From Paramarasmius palmivorus (taxonomy: Eukaryota > Basidiomycota > Agaricomycetes > Agaricales > Marasmiaceae): a stretch of 64,000 bases of DNA. The notes under the pieces are model-generated. The model saw nothing but the letters and a program-made list of their open reading frames with translations, searched no databases and had not been told where the DNA came from. Position numbers and translations under genes: made by a program. The stretch covers positions 558,001 to 622,000 of the forward strand of contig JAYKXP010000004.1 of assembly GCA_037176845.1 (NCBI GenBank). The letters are read 5' to 3'. Each line of letters starts with the position of its first letter. Positions within the stretch are counted from its first letter, which is position 1. This document shows, in pieces, positions 34,759 to 46,069 of this stretch.

Positions 34759-36832
34759 TCACTTCAACATGATGCTCTTCATAAAAATCTTTCCACGACG
34801 CATGAGTTTTACATGTGGCCTGTTTTCATATTTCAGTGACAATGTCTGTAAAATGCGGGCAATACTCACTTCCGATGTCAACGCTGCCCAAACGGTATCG
34901 TCGTCCTCTTCCTCAGTCCCACGGCCCGAACTATTCCATCTCTGAAAGAAGTCTACAATAACCTCAAAATCCTTCTCTCTGGGTTTTGAGTCGGGTTGAC
35001 TTTCATCAGTCCGCCGCTTCTTGAATGGCCTAGCAGTTTCGTCGCCCGTATCCTCCTTCTTGACCTGAACCGCGACGCTATTGGCACTGTTCTCTTGAAT
35101 AGCTTGGACATGCAGTTGCTTTCGAAACAATATCCCTGCCCTTTTGCGCATAGCATCGATATCGGCACGCATAGTTGCGTTGGTGCCGATGTAGGTATTC
35201 CAGGAGCCTTGAGTGTGATGAGGCATCTTAAGAAAGTACATGAGGTCAGAAAAGGAACAGTATCCAATCGAGAAAGTTTACCTTCTCGTGAAGCTTCCGT
35301 GCAATATTCATTACTGTGATTTCGTGGTCTTGGCTGAACAAAAATTGACAGTACCGACGAACATAATCTTTTTCTGCCTCTGTATATTCGAATCCTCGCC
35401 CCTTGGTCTGATATAGAGTAGGAGCCGGAGGTGGAGTTGGAGAACGTTCTCCGGGTGATGCCACGGTGTGAGAAGAGCTTGTTTTACGATGGTCGAGAGT
35501 TTTCTTGTGGGGCTTTTCGTCTCGTACACCTGCAGGTGCAGGTGCAGTTGCTGGTGCTGCTTTCACCTGATTCACAGGTTTCGAAGAGCTTCCCTTCGAG
35601 TTCAATGGAGGCCTGTTACTCCGGACTGCTTGTTGTAGAGGAACGCCGCGCTCGTGTTCCTTCTTCGCGCGTGGCGACAGTCCCGTCCTCTGTGCTTGTT
35701 GTAGGAGAGGAGGTCCCTTTTCCTTGGTTGAAGCTGAAGAGTGCTGGTAGTCCTGCGTTTGGGAAATGACTGGCTTCCTGGCTACAGGAGATAGGCCGTG
35801 CCTGTCTGGTGATGGTGCGGCGCGAGATTTAGTACCCTTCTGAAATGACGGCGGTTTTGATGAAGGACTAGACGGTGTCGCGGAAGATGTTTTTGGTATC
35901 GAACCATTTGATACTCGTCTTCGAGTTGGAGACTGAAGAAGGTATGGGGTATAGTCTAAAAGGGTTCCCTTGTCGACACAATCATTAATGAAGGAGGTAT
36001 TGACGGCGATGGCTTTCGAAGCAGCTGCTTCTTTCAACAAAGGTTTGCAAGCTTTGGATCCTAGGTATAATATAGAATAGTCGGCTTCTTCTTGGGTAAC
36101 TTTCATTAATCCGCCGTTTTTCTGAAAGTTCGACGTGAGTGAAAACTACCACATATCAAAACTAGAACGCACTCTAATCTTGTTGATGATACTTTGGCGA
36201 TTATTTATTTCAGTCTGAACAAAAAATGAGATCGGGCGCCCGTCTTCATTGACAAAGATCGCGCCGGTGGCAGAGGAAGTGTGAGGTCGGATTTCTCGTG
36301 TTTTCCCTTTACGGGTAGAAGACATGGATGAAGGTGGGGTAGCGCGAAATTGAGGTATATCCTCGAGTGAATAGGACTGTTCTGGTTCTTCTGAGCTTTC
36401 TCTGGGGGTTTTGGCTTCAACAGGACTATGATGAGATAGTTCACGCGTGGGTGATTGAGAAGGCGCTGGTTGTGATGGAGTGGTCGATAAGGTTGGTGAC
36501 TGGCGCCACTGTGGGTTCATCCGGTAGCAGTCCGCTAGTGTCATGAGGAATTGAGGTGGCATCTGGGGGTTCATTGGGATGAATCCGGGGTTGTAGAATG
36601 GTACGAATGGCATTGAGGCCATTGGGAATTGTGTAGGGACCACCCCCGGGAAAAAAGGAAAAGGGGGAACAGGAGGAGCCGTATAGGGCGCTAGTGTAGG
36701 ATTTGGGAGATTTCCGGTAACGGAAGGGCCTGCTGAAGATTCGGAAGGAGTACTGGACTGCCGTGAAATGGCAGCATTTGCTTGGAACGGATGCTGCTCC
36801 GCCTCGGGGTGTGGTGATGGCTGTTTGCTCAT
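34759..36832 (-). CDS. RAP1: RAP1/TERF2IP-like telomere protein (BRCT + Myb)
   Basis: From the ATG at 36832 the protein has a Pro/Ser-rich N-terminus, then GAIFVNEDGRPISFFVQTEINNRQSIINKIR-KNGGLMKVTQEEADYSILYLGSKACKPLLKEAAASKAIAVNTSFINDCVDKGTLLD, a BRCT domain. A disordered linker of about 180 residues follows, then EYTEAEKDYVRRYCQFLFSQDHEITVMNIARKLHEK-MPHHTQGSWNTYI, the Rap1-type Myb domain. The basic KRAGILFRKQLH and KKRRTDE segments follow, and the end (FEVIVDFFQRWN...VWAALTSEVSIARILQTLSL) may be an RCT-like interaction region. RAP1 works in shelterin-like telomere protection and silencing. The domain order is specific to this family. The short C-terminal part after 34860 is less certain. 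Confidence 0.82.
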
Positions 36833-37406
36833 CGTCTCTTGTTTGCTCGCCGTATCTTGATGACATTTCTCCTCTATGCCTAGTATTGAAGAACTAGAAC
36901 AACTAAGGCCATTCGAGTATTCCCGACTTCCCCTATGTCGTGGTGGAAGTAGTTGGTGTCTGATCAACCCGTGTTACTGTCATCCCCCCAAAAGGTCGTT
37001 AGCGCCGGATACTCACTCTACTTCGTGTTCTTCAGAATCTTCCTTTTCGGTTACTGGACGCGTACTATTCGATGGCCCAGCTTCCATTGAGCGAGGGAAA
37101 TGGGGGAGTTTGAGTGGACTTGGTAGTGGCAGGACGGTGCGAAAACCGCGTCAGCACAGAAGGTGGTGGTGCAGCACGGGACGAGCGTGTCGCACGAAAG
37201 GAGCGTGTTGCTCATGTCTCATTTTCATATCTCTGAACAAACTCTCATCTGACAACTTGCCTAAAGTATTACAGCTCCGTTGGCTCACACATTTATTATT
37301 ACATGCTTGTGAATTGAAGACATATGCCATTTTCATAGTACCAGGACATACAAGCAATGATGGGGAAGCATGAGTGCAAGGGATGCAAAGACAAAACCAC
37401 CGCCGC
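36833..37406. other. Region between RAP1-like and RPS16 genes
   Basis: About 570 bp upstream of the RAP1-like start and downstream of RPS16. A 165-codon plus-strand frame (36876-37373) is open but Cys/Arg-rich without family features and is probably chance. No other structure is seen. Confidence 0.5.
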
Positions 37407-37961
37407 TTAACGGTAACTATGCAGGGAGAGAATTGACTGTGAGTTAAATGAACATTGACGAGATTAGTTGTAACACACCTCTTTTGCCTGCGAGCACGAG
37501 CACCAGCACCACCGAACTTCTTTGGCTCCATCCGTCTGGGGTCGGCAATGAGGAGTGTTCGGTCGTATGCAACCAACTTCTTTTTCAACTCCATGGCACT
37601 GTATGCGTCCGAGTACTTGGCGTGGTAGGCAACTAAAGCCTTTGCGATCGCTTGTCTGATAGCGTAGACCTGCGAAGTGTGTCCTCCTCCCTTGACACGA
37701 ACACGGATGTCCATGGGTGAAAAGTGGTCTTCTCCTGCAACGAGGATAGGTTCATAGACCTTGTAGCGAAGGATCTCGGGTTGAAGGAGGTTGATGGGGG
37801 AACCGTTGATACGGATGAGTCCACGGCCTTCTTTAGCGTGGGCGACAGCGGTCGCAGTCTGAACGAACAAGATTTGAGAAACATTCCATTTGTGATTCCC
37901 TCTGAATCGTACAGACCTTCTTTTTGCCGAACGTCTGAACGGCCTTCGTTGATGATGCCAT
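37407..37961 (-). CDS. RPS16: 40S ribosomal protein S16 (uS9)
   Basis: Three exons: [15 protein letters not shown], then [39 protein letters not shown]...[74 protein letters not shown], then a three-residue final exon giving SYR-stop (stop at 37407). The C-terminal QKSYR is the universal uS9 tail that reaches the P-site tRNA. The last intron is easily missed because the open frame continues past it. Length of about 144 residues is standard. Confidence 0.97.
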
Positions 37962-38244
37962 TTTGGAGTGTAAAGGATGGGCCTTCTAGGCTGCTGACGT
38001 GCTATGAACAGACTTTAAAATCACAAAAATCTGACTGAAAATGAAGCAACTTGCCTGTTCTTGAGGATGTCGAAGCCGATGCCCGAGTACACTTTCAGAC
38101 TTCTCGGTGGTGAGTTGCTGACAAAGCAGGAAAAGCCACAAAATGTGACGCTTGTCACAGCTGTACAGTTGCTTTACGGCCTTTGCCGAGCTTTGCGTGA
38201 CAGAGAAATCTTGAACCAGACCCTGTTACCTAACGGGGCTAACC

Positions 38245-39209
38245 ATGCTTCGGAACGCCAGCGTATGTTTCCTCTTCGGAATCCAATGTTTTCTGTTCAA
38301 TTTTCTCATTATTTCTCTAGGCATTATCCAAAAATACCCTGCTATCTCTCAAGGGCACCGCTCATGGCTCCAGGTCCTTTCTTTCCCCGGTAGCACGGGC
38401 GAACGTTGCTGGCCTCTCGACCGATGCCTCGTCTTCTAGCGTAGAGCCGTCTGTTCAAGCTATCAGTGCGTCAATGTCTTCTTAACTTTCATACACAAGC
38501 TCATCATCAGATAGCTTCCTCAATAATCAAACCAGTATACGTCTCCTTAACTCCAGCTTTCAACCAGAAAGCTTCCGAACCTACACCCGACGAACATATC
38601 GTTGGCCTCGACCCCGATGTTTTCAACCACCCCATTCGACGAGACATCCTTCACCTAGTCGTCACACACTACCGCGACTCTCTGCGTCAAGGTTCAGCAA
38701 ACACTAAAACTCGAGGAGAAGTGAGAGGCTCGGGGCGGAAGATACGGCCACAGAAAGGAACTGGTAAGGCACGTCTCGGAGACGCGCAGAGTCCTATGTT
38801 GAGAGGTGGTGGTGTTGCGTTTGGCCCCAAGCCCCGAGATTTCTCCACCAAGCTGCCGAGGAAGGTCATTCAGATGGGTATGCGAGTCGCGTTGAGTGCC
38901 AAAGTCAAGGAGCAAAAGTTCGGAGTCATGTCCCGTCTCGATTGGCCGAACGGCAAGACGAAGCATTTGGCGCAGCGGCTCAAGTTCCTGGGACTGAAGG
39001 ACACCCTGTTTGTCACTGGAGAGGGAGGTGTGCCGTCAGGTCTAGAGAGAGCGATTAGGAATATCCCGTTGGTCAAGGCGGTTTCCGCCGATAGCCTGGA
39101 CGTCTACGAACTTCTTCAGTGGTCCCGGGTTGTGCTGGATTGCAAGGCGGTCGAGTACTTTGAACGGACCCTCGGCAAAAACCATAGATATATACCACCC
39201 ACTGTATAA
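38245..39209 (+). CDS. MRPL4: Mitochondrial large-subunit ribosomal protein uL4m
   Basis: Exon 1 (MLRNAS) splices via GTATGT...CTAG to ALSKNTLLSLKGTAHGSRSFLSPVARANVAGLS, a classic Arg/Ser/Leu mitochondrial presequence. A second intron precedes the mature part: PVYVSLTPAFN, GLDPDVFNHPIRRDILHLVVTHYRDSLRQGSANTKTRGEVRGSGRKIRPQKGTGKARLGDAQSPMLRGGGVAFGPKPRDFSTKLPRKV, typical uL4 with the GTGxAR loop. The protein helps form the exit tunnel of the mitoribosome. The 283 bp upstream is shared with the divergent RPS16 gene. Confidence 0.95.
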
Positions 39210-39278
39210 TAGTATACTTAGCTACATAATATTCGTTACTGGGGACACATCTCATTCCAAGAAACTCGGTGCACACAA

Positions 39279-40772
39279 TCATGCCAATGAACCCATGATA
39301 TCCTCCAATCCTACATCATCATCAAAGTCGTCCTCGTGTCCATACCATTCCTCTTCATCAGAGTAGTACCAATCATGGTCGTATTCGTAGTCTACGAATG
39401 GATCATCCTCGCTGCCCCATTCTGACGGATCCATCTCAAAAGGGTCATCCTCGTCGAGTGGAAAGTCTGCTCCTGGAGGATCGGTGCAAAGCACGATATT
39501 GGTCTTGGGTGGCAGTTCGTTGAGTAAGTCCTCAGCGTAATGACGCCTCAGTACCTCCACCAATATGGGATTTCGATCTGGTGCCATCTCCCGCGTTAAA
39601 TTGCCGAGCCAGCTGATATCCTCTCGTGTATCTGGGAAGTATGCAATGGAAGCAAGGGATGGGAAGGGAGGAATCGACGTCGCCTGCTGGGCCAGCACCG
39701 GGGGTTGAGACAAGAGATCCGCGTCATTGGTAGCGATGAGCTCTAAACGACGAACATTGTGTAGTGTTCGATAAAAAGTAGCATCGCTCGAAGTGATGTC
39801 CATGTGAGAAAGACGCAGTGTAGTCAATGAATCTGCCATCTCACTACGGGAAAAGTGATTCCCAACAGTGCGATAGACAATTCCATTGACACAGAGAGTT
39901 TCGAGATTTGGCATGCGAAGGTATGACAAAGGGCAGGAGCAGTCATCTTCGCCGTTATGCCCCATACCAACAGACAATGTTCGGAGAGAAGATGCATCAA
40001 TCACTGAACGATCGACTACCCCCTCTAGTTCATCCTGCTCGATAATCCGCTCGAGGCAAGGAAGGTACAATGTTTTCAACTGCGGTGCACTGGCAAACAG
40101 CTCCTGAAGCTGTGCGAGGCGAGGGTGGAGCTTTCGCACATTAAGGTATGTGAGATTTGACCACGCAGGAGAAGACGTCTGAAAGTCAAGCATGCGTCCT
40201 TTGAGTGTCAAGGAGCGCAACGTGTTGAGCTTGCTGACGAACGGCACTACGTGGTTGTCCATGGACCACATGTCCGACTTGAAATCTACAACCTCAAGAG
40301 CGGGCCATGCAGTTTGAGAAAGTAGATTGGTGAATGTTTCGGCCTCGTGGTGCGTAAAGTCCGTTAGTTTAAGAGTGCGAAGTCGAGATGCATTGGTGAC
40401 AAGCAAATTACCAATCGTTTCAGTATCTCGAAGGGACAAGCCTTGAATCTCGATGTGTATGTCGAATGAACATGGATCGGCCCTGTTTATGAAAAGAGGT
40501 GCGTTGTGAACGTCTCCGCCATACTTGATCAGTACGGTTGTCCAGAGACAGGGCGCTGCTATTGCAAGACTCTCCCATGATCGACAGACTCGAGTGAGTC
40601 GTAAAGGAAAGCGTTCTTCGTATGGTCCATAGTCATCCAAGCGTTGATTATGGACCACGATACCGAAGATACACTGTAGTAGTTCGTTTGGAAGGGTAGA
40701 AATTGAGGCAACTGCGTCAGATAACGATTGCTGCGGTTCCGCCATGTGCAACAGCTGAGATGACAACTTCAT
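39279..40772 (-). CDS. F-box-like/LRR protein with acidic tail
   Basis: A single uninterrupted exon of about 497 codons, unusual beside intron-rich neighbours. Residues 20-75 are an F-box-like domain: ISTLPNELLQCIFGIVV...LRLTRVCRSWESLAIAAPCLWTTV. Leucine-rich segments follow (LRTLKLTDFTHHEAETFTNLL, LNTLRSLTLKGRMLDF, LKTLYLPCLERI, LRTLSVGMGHNG, LETLCVNG). The last ~70 residues are extremely acidic and Tyr-rich (DEDDPFEMDPSEWGSEDDPFVDYEYDHDWYYSDEEEW). Such proteins are abundant and expanded in Agaricomycetes and presumably recruit substrates to SCF ubiquitin ligases. The substrate is unknown. The ATG at 40772 is used here; ATG 40745 is an alternative. Confidence 0.85.
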   Translation of the reverse strand: MKLSSQLLHMAEPQQSLSDAVASISTLPNELLQCIFGIVVHNQRLDDYGPYEERFPLRLTRVCRSWESLAIAAPCLWTTVLIKYGGDVHNAPLFINRADPCSFDIHIEIQGLSLRDTETIGNLLVTNASRLRTLKLTDFTHHEAETFTNLLSQTAWPALEVVDFKSDMWSMDNHVVPFVSKLNTLRSLTLKGRMLDFQTSSPAWSNLTYLNVRKLHPRLAQLQELFASAPQLKTLYLPCLERIIEQDELEGVVDRSVIDASSLRTLSVGMGHNGEDDCSCPLSYLRMPNLETLCVNGIVYRTVGNHFSRSEMADSLTTLRLSHMDITSSDATFYRTLHNVRRLELIATNDADLLSQPPVLAQQATSIPPFPSLASIAYFPDTREDISWLGNLTREMAPDRNPILVEVLRRHYAEDLLNELPPKTNIVLCTDPPGADFPLDEDDPFEMDPSEWGSEDDPFVDYEYDHDWYYSDEEEWYGHEDDFDDDVGLEDIMGSLA

Positions 40773-40983
40773 CAACCTCCGACATTCTACAAAATCCGAC
40801 CGTACTCACTAGTAGAATAGACGACAAGAAACAAGAGGCAAGTACACACTGCTCGCTGCACAAGCTTAAGGCGGTAAGTTTGGGAAATCTGAAATGCGGT
40901 GCAAGACACGCCTCACGGTCAGCTGATGCTTCTGAGGACAACACGTAAGATTACTCATTGTCTCTTCCCTCACCGCGACCGTC

Positions 40984-42275
40984 ATGTCCCAGTCAGCATC
41001 TCAAGACCCCAACGCACAAGAAGGCGAAGATTATCAGTTTGCCGGTCCCCTTCTCGTCAGCAAATTACAAGAAGCTGGTATTCATCCAAACGATATCAAG
41101 AAGCTTGCAGATGCTGGTCTCAACACTGTCGAATCGGTCGCGTTCACCCCCAAGAAGCAGCTCGTGACGATCAAGGGCATTTCTGAGCAGAAAGCAGACA
41201 AGATTTTGGCAGAAGGTGCGTGATTCTGAGCCTGTGATCAAACTTGCCGGCTAAGTCCTATTACAGCACAAAAGATTGTGCCTCTTGGATTCCAGAGCGC
41301 GACAGAGGTCCACGCTAGAAGATCAGAACTTGTCCATATCACGACAGGATCTAAACAGCTAGATGCGCTGCTCGGTGGTCAGTAAACACGTTCTTCCCAT
41401 GCGTTCTATCTTCGATATTTTTCTGCCTTGCAGGTGGTATCGAAACTGGCGCTATCACCGAACTCTTTGGCGAATTCAGGACTGGAAAGTCGCAGATATG
41501 CCATACCCTTGCTGTCACATGCCAACTTCCTGTGAGCATGGGTGGAGGCGAAGGCAAGTGCCTATACATCGATACCGAAGGCACTTTCCGTCCAGTTCGT
41601 TTGCTTGCAGTGGCGGAGAGATACGGACTCAATGGAGAGGAGGTCTTGGACAATGTGGCATATGCTCGAGCGTACAACGCGGACCATCAGAATCAACTAC
41701 TAACAAGCGCCAGCGCGTTGATGTCCGAGTCTAGGTGTGTCAATGTATGCGTCTCTGATTTGGCACCATTAATTCATTGTTATATTTATAGGTTCTGCCT
41801 TCTCATTGTCGATTCTTGTACGGCTCTATATCGTACCGACTTTAGTGGTCGTGGGGAGCTCTCGTCGCGTCAAACTCATCTCGGAAAGTTCCTGCGCACT
41901 CTTCAACGTTTAGCCGACGAGGTGAGAGGTATGCCTTCTGAGAGTTGACTTGTTCTCACTTGTGCAGTTTGGAGTCGCCGTCGTCGTTACGAATCAAGTA
42001 ATGTCCAATCCTGATGCCGCTGCTGGCCCCTATGCTGGAAATGAGAAGAAACCTATTGGAGGCAACATCATGGCCCATGCTTCGACAACCCGGTAAGCCT
42101 AGCACCATCCCTTAGTCATACTTGCACACCGAACTGTTCACGCAGACTTCAACTCAAGAAAGCAAGAGGAAACACCCGTACCTGTAAGATATACGACTCT
42201 CCTTGCTTGCCGGAGATGGAGACACAGTTCGCTATCTTACCTAGTGGCATCGGAGACCCTGAGGAAGAGACTTGA
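40984..42275 (+). CDS. RAD51: RAD51 recombinase
   Basis: Exons join to about 340 residues: N-terminal helix-hairpin domain ([54 protein letters not shown]), [34 protein letters not shown], Walker [35 protein letters not shown], Walker [38 protein letters not shown] and [31 protein letters not shown]51 forms filaments on single-stranded DNA and carries out strand exchange in recombinational repair. The frame around 41725-41950 crosses two short introns, and open frames there include some read-through. Confidence 0.97.
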
Positions 42276-42534
42276 TTCACGCTCGTTTTATTGTACAGTT
42301 CCATTTGTATTCTGCTTCCATTCTATGCTCTTCCTCACGTACATGTGGATATCTGGTAGTACATATAACATCTGTGCGCCAGTGGTAGTGTAAATTAATA
42401 TTACTTGCTAGTCTAGACCAGTTGAATGGAATCCCTTGATGGACAGTTGAGTGAACATCTAGGTTTTTTTGGTGCGAGTTGAAGGGGATGATGTGATATG
42501 GCAACTACCGAACGTGTGTTGATGCATATAGTGT

Positions 42535-44039
42535 CTATGCCAGTAATCGGGTGAGGATGTTGGCAGGGTTGTTGCTAATGAGGGTTTGCAGTCTGTTCAC
42601 ATCCGCCGGGCTAACATCCGCAATATCTGCCATCAAGTATGCAATGTCGCCCTTCGAGTCGGAGTACTGCTTCTCCACGTTATAGGGTGACAAGGCCTCG
42701 TTGACGAGCCTCAAGACACCAGGCTGGTTTTTGTGTACGTGGCAGACTCGGACCCTGTTCACCTCTTCGGCAGTAATGTGTCGCAAATCAACTTCGGGGA
42801 AATTGACGGCGCCCAATGTGGTTCCATAGCCCAAATAGCGACTGAGGGCTTGGGAGACCTCTTGACCGATCATACGCTGTGCCTCCTCAGTCGAGCCACC
42901 AATATGAGGCGTGAGGATAACATTGGGGAGTGCGCGAAGGGTACTGGCCCAGGAATTGAGCTGATCATCGAAAGGCGCACCATTGGCACCAGGTTCGAGA
43001 GGGAATACATCGATGGCAGCACCAGCCAAATGACCGGACTTGAGTGCCTCAACGAGAGCGGGGATGTCAACCACTCTACCCCTAGCGTTGTTGATGAGAT
43101 AGGCACCCTTCTTCATCTGCGCGAGCTGCTCGGTTGAGATCATGTTGATCGTCTCTGGGAGCTCAGGAACGTGGAGAGTGACAAAATCTGCTTCGGCCAG
43201 CAGTGCATCCAACGATGGCATCTGCTGGGCCATGCCGAGAGGCATAAGGTTAATCACGTCGTGGAAAATGACGCGCATTCCGAAAGCTTCGGCCAGAACA
43301 GAGAGTTGGGATCCGATGTGACCGTATCCAACGATACCGAGGGTTTTGCCTCTGACCTCCCAGCATCCTTTGGAAACTTTGTTCCAGGTTCCCTGGCGCA
43401 ACTCGTAGCAGCGTTCGAACAGTTGACGCGAAAGCACCACGAGCTCCGACATTACGAGTTCGGCAACAGAGCGAGAGTTGGAAAATGGCGAGTTGAAAAC
43501 AGGGATACCCGCTTCCGCGGCTGTCTTCAGGTCCACTTGGTTAGTGCCGATGCAGAAGCATCCGATGACTAGAAGCTGTGGAAATCATCAGACCTTTGAA
43601 AACCTTTCGGATGAGTATCGTCGCTTACCCTGGAGGCTGCCTTCAACACGCGAGCTGTGATTTTGGTCTTGCTTCGAATACCAATAGCATGGTATGAACC
43701 AATTTTCTCGACGAGCTCGTCCTCGGACATGGCTTTCGTGTAGTGATCGACATGAAAGCCCTGTGCTTTAAAGGCTTCAACAGCCTGCTGGCTGATGTTT
43801 TCCAAAAGCAACAAACGCAGACCCTCGTTCTCTACTGGATGAAGAACTTTTGGCTGGCGTATTCCCTGTGGGCTCGTCACAGAGTCCTGGAGACGACGAT
43901 TCGCGAACCTGTCATGTATGTTGGACGGCGAGCTTGAGGGAGAGACGGAAACTGCGACAGCTCTGGAGGATGGGGGGATAGAAATAGGGTTGGTCATGGT
44001 GGTGATGGGAGGAGGAAACGAAGGAGAAACACGAGTCAT
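42535..44039 (-). CDS. SER3: D-3-phosphoglycerate dehydrogenase
   Basis: Two exons. Exon 1 (from 44039) has a Pro/Ser-rich leader, then LRLLLLENISQQAVEAFKAQGFHVDHYTKAMSEDELVEKIGSYHAIGIRSKTKITARVLKAAS. Exon 2 continues with NQVDLKTAAEAGIPVFNSPFSNSRSVAELVMSELVVLSRQ, the nucleotide-binding GKTLGIVGYGHIGSQLSVLAEAFGM, the catalytic NNARGRVVDIPAL and TPHIGGSTEEAQ, and a C-terminal ACT-like domain (VRVCHVHKNQPGVLRLVNEAL). It oxidises 3-phosphoglycerate, the first step of serine synthesis. It is divergent from HIS7 with a short shared promoter. Confidence 0.96.
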
Positions 44040-44179
44040 CTTTTATGTATACCGTGTGGTTATATGTGTAAAGTGAAAATTGGGGTTCAAGAATCAAGAT
44101 GACAATCAAACTGAGCACGCAAGAGTTTGCCGGCTGATTAGATCTAATTTTGAATCTAATCAAATCTCCGATTTTTCAC

Positions 44180-44195
44180 TGACTCTTCTTGACTC
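44180..44195. promoter_or_regulatory. Paired TGACTC (Gcn4/Cpc1-type) elements between SER3 and HIS7
   Basis: Two TGACTC copies begin 10 bp apart (44180 and 44190) in the 186-bp region between two divergent amino-acid biosynthesis genes, 31-46 bp before the HIS7 ATG. TGACTC is the classic core for Gcn4/Cpc1, which drives general amino-acid control. Being this near the ATG, one could fall in the HIS7 leader. Confidence 0.5.
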
Positions 44196-44225
44196 GTTCA
44201 TTTCTCCCCTTATACAACCACATCG

Positions 44226-45980
44226 ATGGGCCTCTACCTTCTAGACTACGGCGCAGGAAACGTCCAGAGTCTCGCAAATTCCCTAACAAAACTCGGACAT
44301 ACCTTCAAATGGATATCTGATCCTTCCGACTTTCACGAGGCTACTGTCAGTGTACCACTTGATCATTTCGTGGATAATAATATAATGCCTTCGGTTTAGA
44401 GCCTTATATTCCCCGGTGTAGGCGCCTTTGAAACTGCGATGGAAAATCTCAAGCGCAAGGGCCTGTTTGAGCCACTCCGAGAGTACATCTTATCCGGCAA
44501 ACCGTACTTTGGTATTTGCATTGGCATGCAAGTACTATTCGAGAATTCTACAGAGGCTACCTCTACTGGTCTTGGGGTGATACCTTCCCCAGTGGAACGT
44601 TTCGAAGATGCGGACAAAGCAGTTCCCCACATCGGCTGGAACGCTGCAGATCCTCTTCATGACCAAAACACAGACCCGTCGTATTACTACTTTGTGCACT
44701 CGTATTGTGCCAAATACGACCCTGAAAAGTACCCAATCACGGCAGAATGGACGTATACCACTACTCAATACGGAAAGGAGATATTCATTTCTTCTGTCAA
44801 AAGAGGGAACGTGTTCGGGACCCAATTCCACCCAGAGAAGTCTGGAGCAGCAGGTCTTAACCTCATAGATAACTGGCTCCGCACCCCAGAATCAGAACGT
44901 GCATCCGCTACCTCTCCTGCCGATGCTCCGATCACCAGGCCTCCCCCTTCATTATCACCAAAACCCAGAGACAGCTTCACGAAGCGTATCATCGCCTGTA
45001 TGGATGTTCGAACAAACGACGAAGGTGACCTCGTTGTCACAAAAGGAGACCAATACGACGTTCGCGAAAAGGCAGATACATCTTCATCCGGTAGCGTACA
45101 AACAGCAGGCGCCGTCCGCAACCTCGGTAAACCCGTCGCTCTCGCCTCTACATACTACAACTCCGGTGCAGACGAACTCTGTCTAATGAACATCACCTCC
45201 TTCCGCCACTCGCCTCTCCAAGATCAACCCATGCTCGCCGTCGTCAGAGCAGCAGCCGAATGCGTTTTCGTTCCCCTCACCATCGGAGGCGGAATCAAAG
45301 ACACCGTCGACCCTGATGGTACTAAACACTCGGCCCTCGAAGTAGCTGCGGAGTACTTCCGTGCTGGAGCTGATAAAGTCAGTTTGGCATCGGAAGCGGT
45401 GTATGCGGTCGAGAGACTTCTCGCTTCGCCTACGCCAGACAAGGGAGATGGGACAAGCGCGCTCGAGACCATAGCGCATGGATATGGTCGGCAGGCTGTT
45501 GTTGTTTCGATAGACCCTAAAAGGGTGTACGTCAATGCAGCGACTTATGATGGGCCATACAAGGACGAGCTGGTACACGGAAAGGACGATTCTCCTATAG
45601 AATCCGAACGAGGTAAGAGCTGGTGGTACACCTGTACTACCTCGGGCGGAAGAGTTACGCGGGAGCTTTCGGTGTGTCAATTAGCGCGTGGTGTCGAGAT
45701 TCTGGGTGCTGGGGAACTATTGGTCAATAGTATAGACCGAGATGGAACTGGGTTAGGATTCGATCTGGACTTAATCCGTCTCGTTCGAAGTGTGGTAAAG
45801 ATACCAGTTGTGGCAAGCAGCGGAGCGGGCAAACCTGAACATTTCTTGACAGTGTTCAAGGAGACGGGTGTTGAAGCTGCTTTAGCTGCTGGTATCTTCC
45901 ACCGTCGTGAAGTAGGGATAGACGAAGTCAAGGAGTGCCTCAAGGCGAACGATGTCAATGTCAGGACACATATAGCATGA
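44226..45980 (+). CDS. HIS7: Imidazole glycerol phosphate synthase (HisH-HisF fusion)
   Basis: One intron (about 44347-44400) joins MGLYLLDYGAGNVQSLANSLTKLGHTFKWISDPSDFHEAT to SLIFPGVGAFETAMENL. The N-terminal glutaminase has the nucleophile in PYFGICIGMQVLFE and the catalytic TQFHPEKSG. The C-terminal cyclase has KRIIACMDVRTNDEGDLVVTKGDQYDVREK, PVALASTYYNSGADELCLMNITSF, PLTIGGGIKD, VVVSIDPKRVYVN, ELLVNSIDRDGTGLGFDLDLI and VVASSGAGKPEHF. It makes imidazole glycerol phosphate and AICAR in histidine synthesis; the fusion is the normal fungal form. Confidence 0.97.
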
Positions 45981-46069
45981 AATGTATCATTATTGGGTAT
46001 GTCTAGATTAGATACCTATATTATGAAGTTGAGTATACTGTCCGCCGACGAATATGAGCGCCCAATTAC

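Noticed and set aside
36876..37373. 165-codon plus-strand frame
   Set aside because: Cys/Arg/Ser-rich, without family features, in the promoter side of RAP1.
37151..37480. Long C-terminal extension of RPS16
   Set aside because: It reads through an intron; splicing to the tiny final exon gives the standard SYR end.
38061..38393. 110-codon plus-strand frame before uL4m
   Set aside because: It ends without joining the uL4m frame; ATG 38245 with an intron gives a proper mitochondrial presequence.
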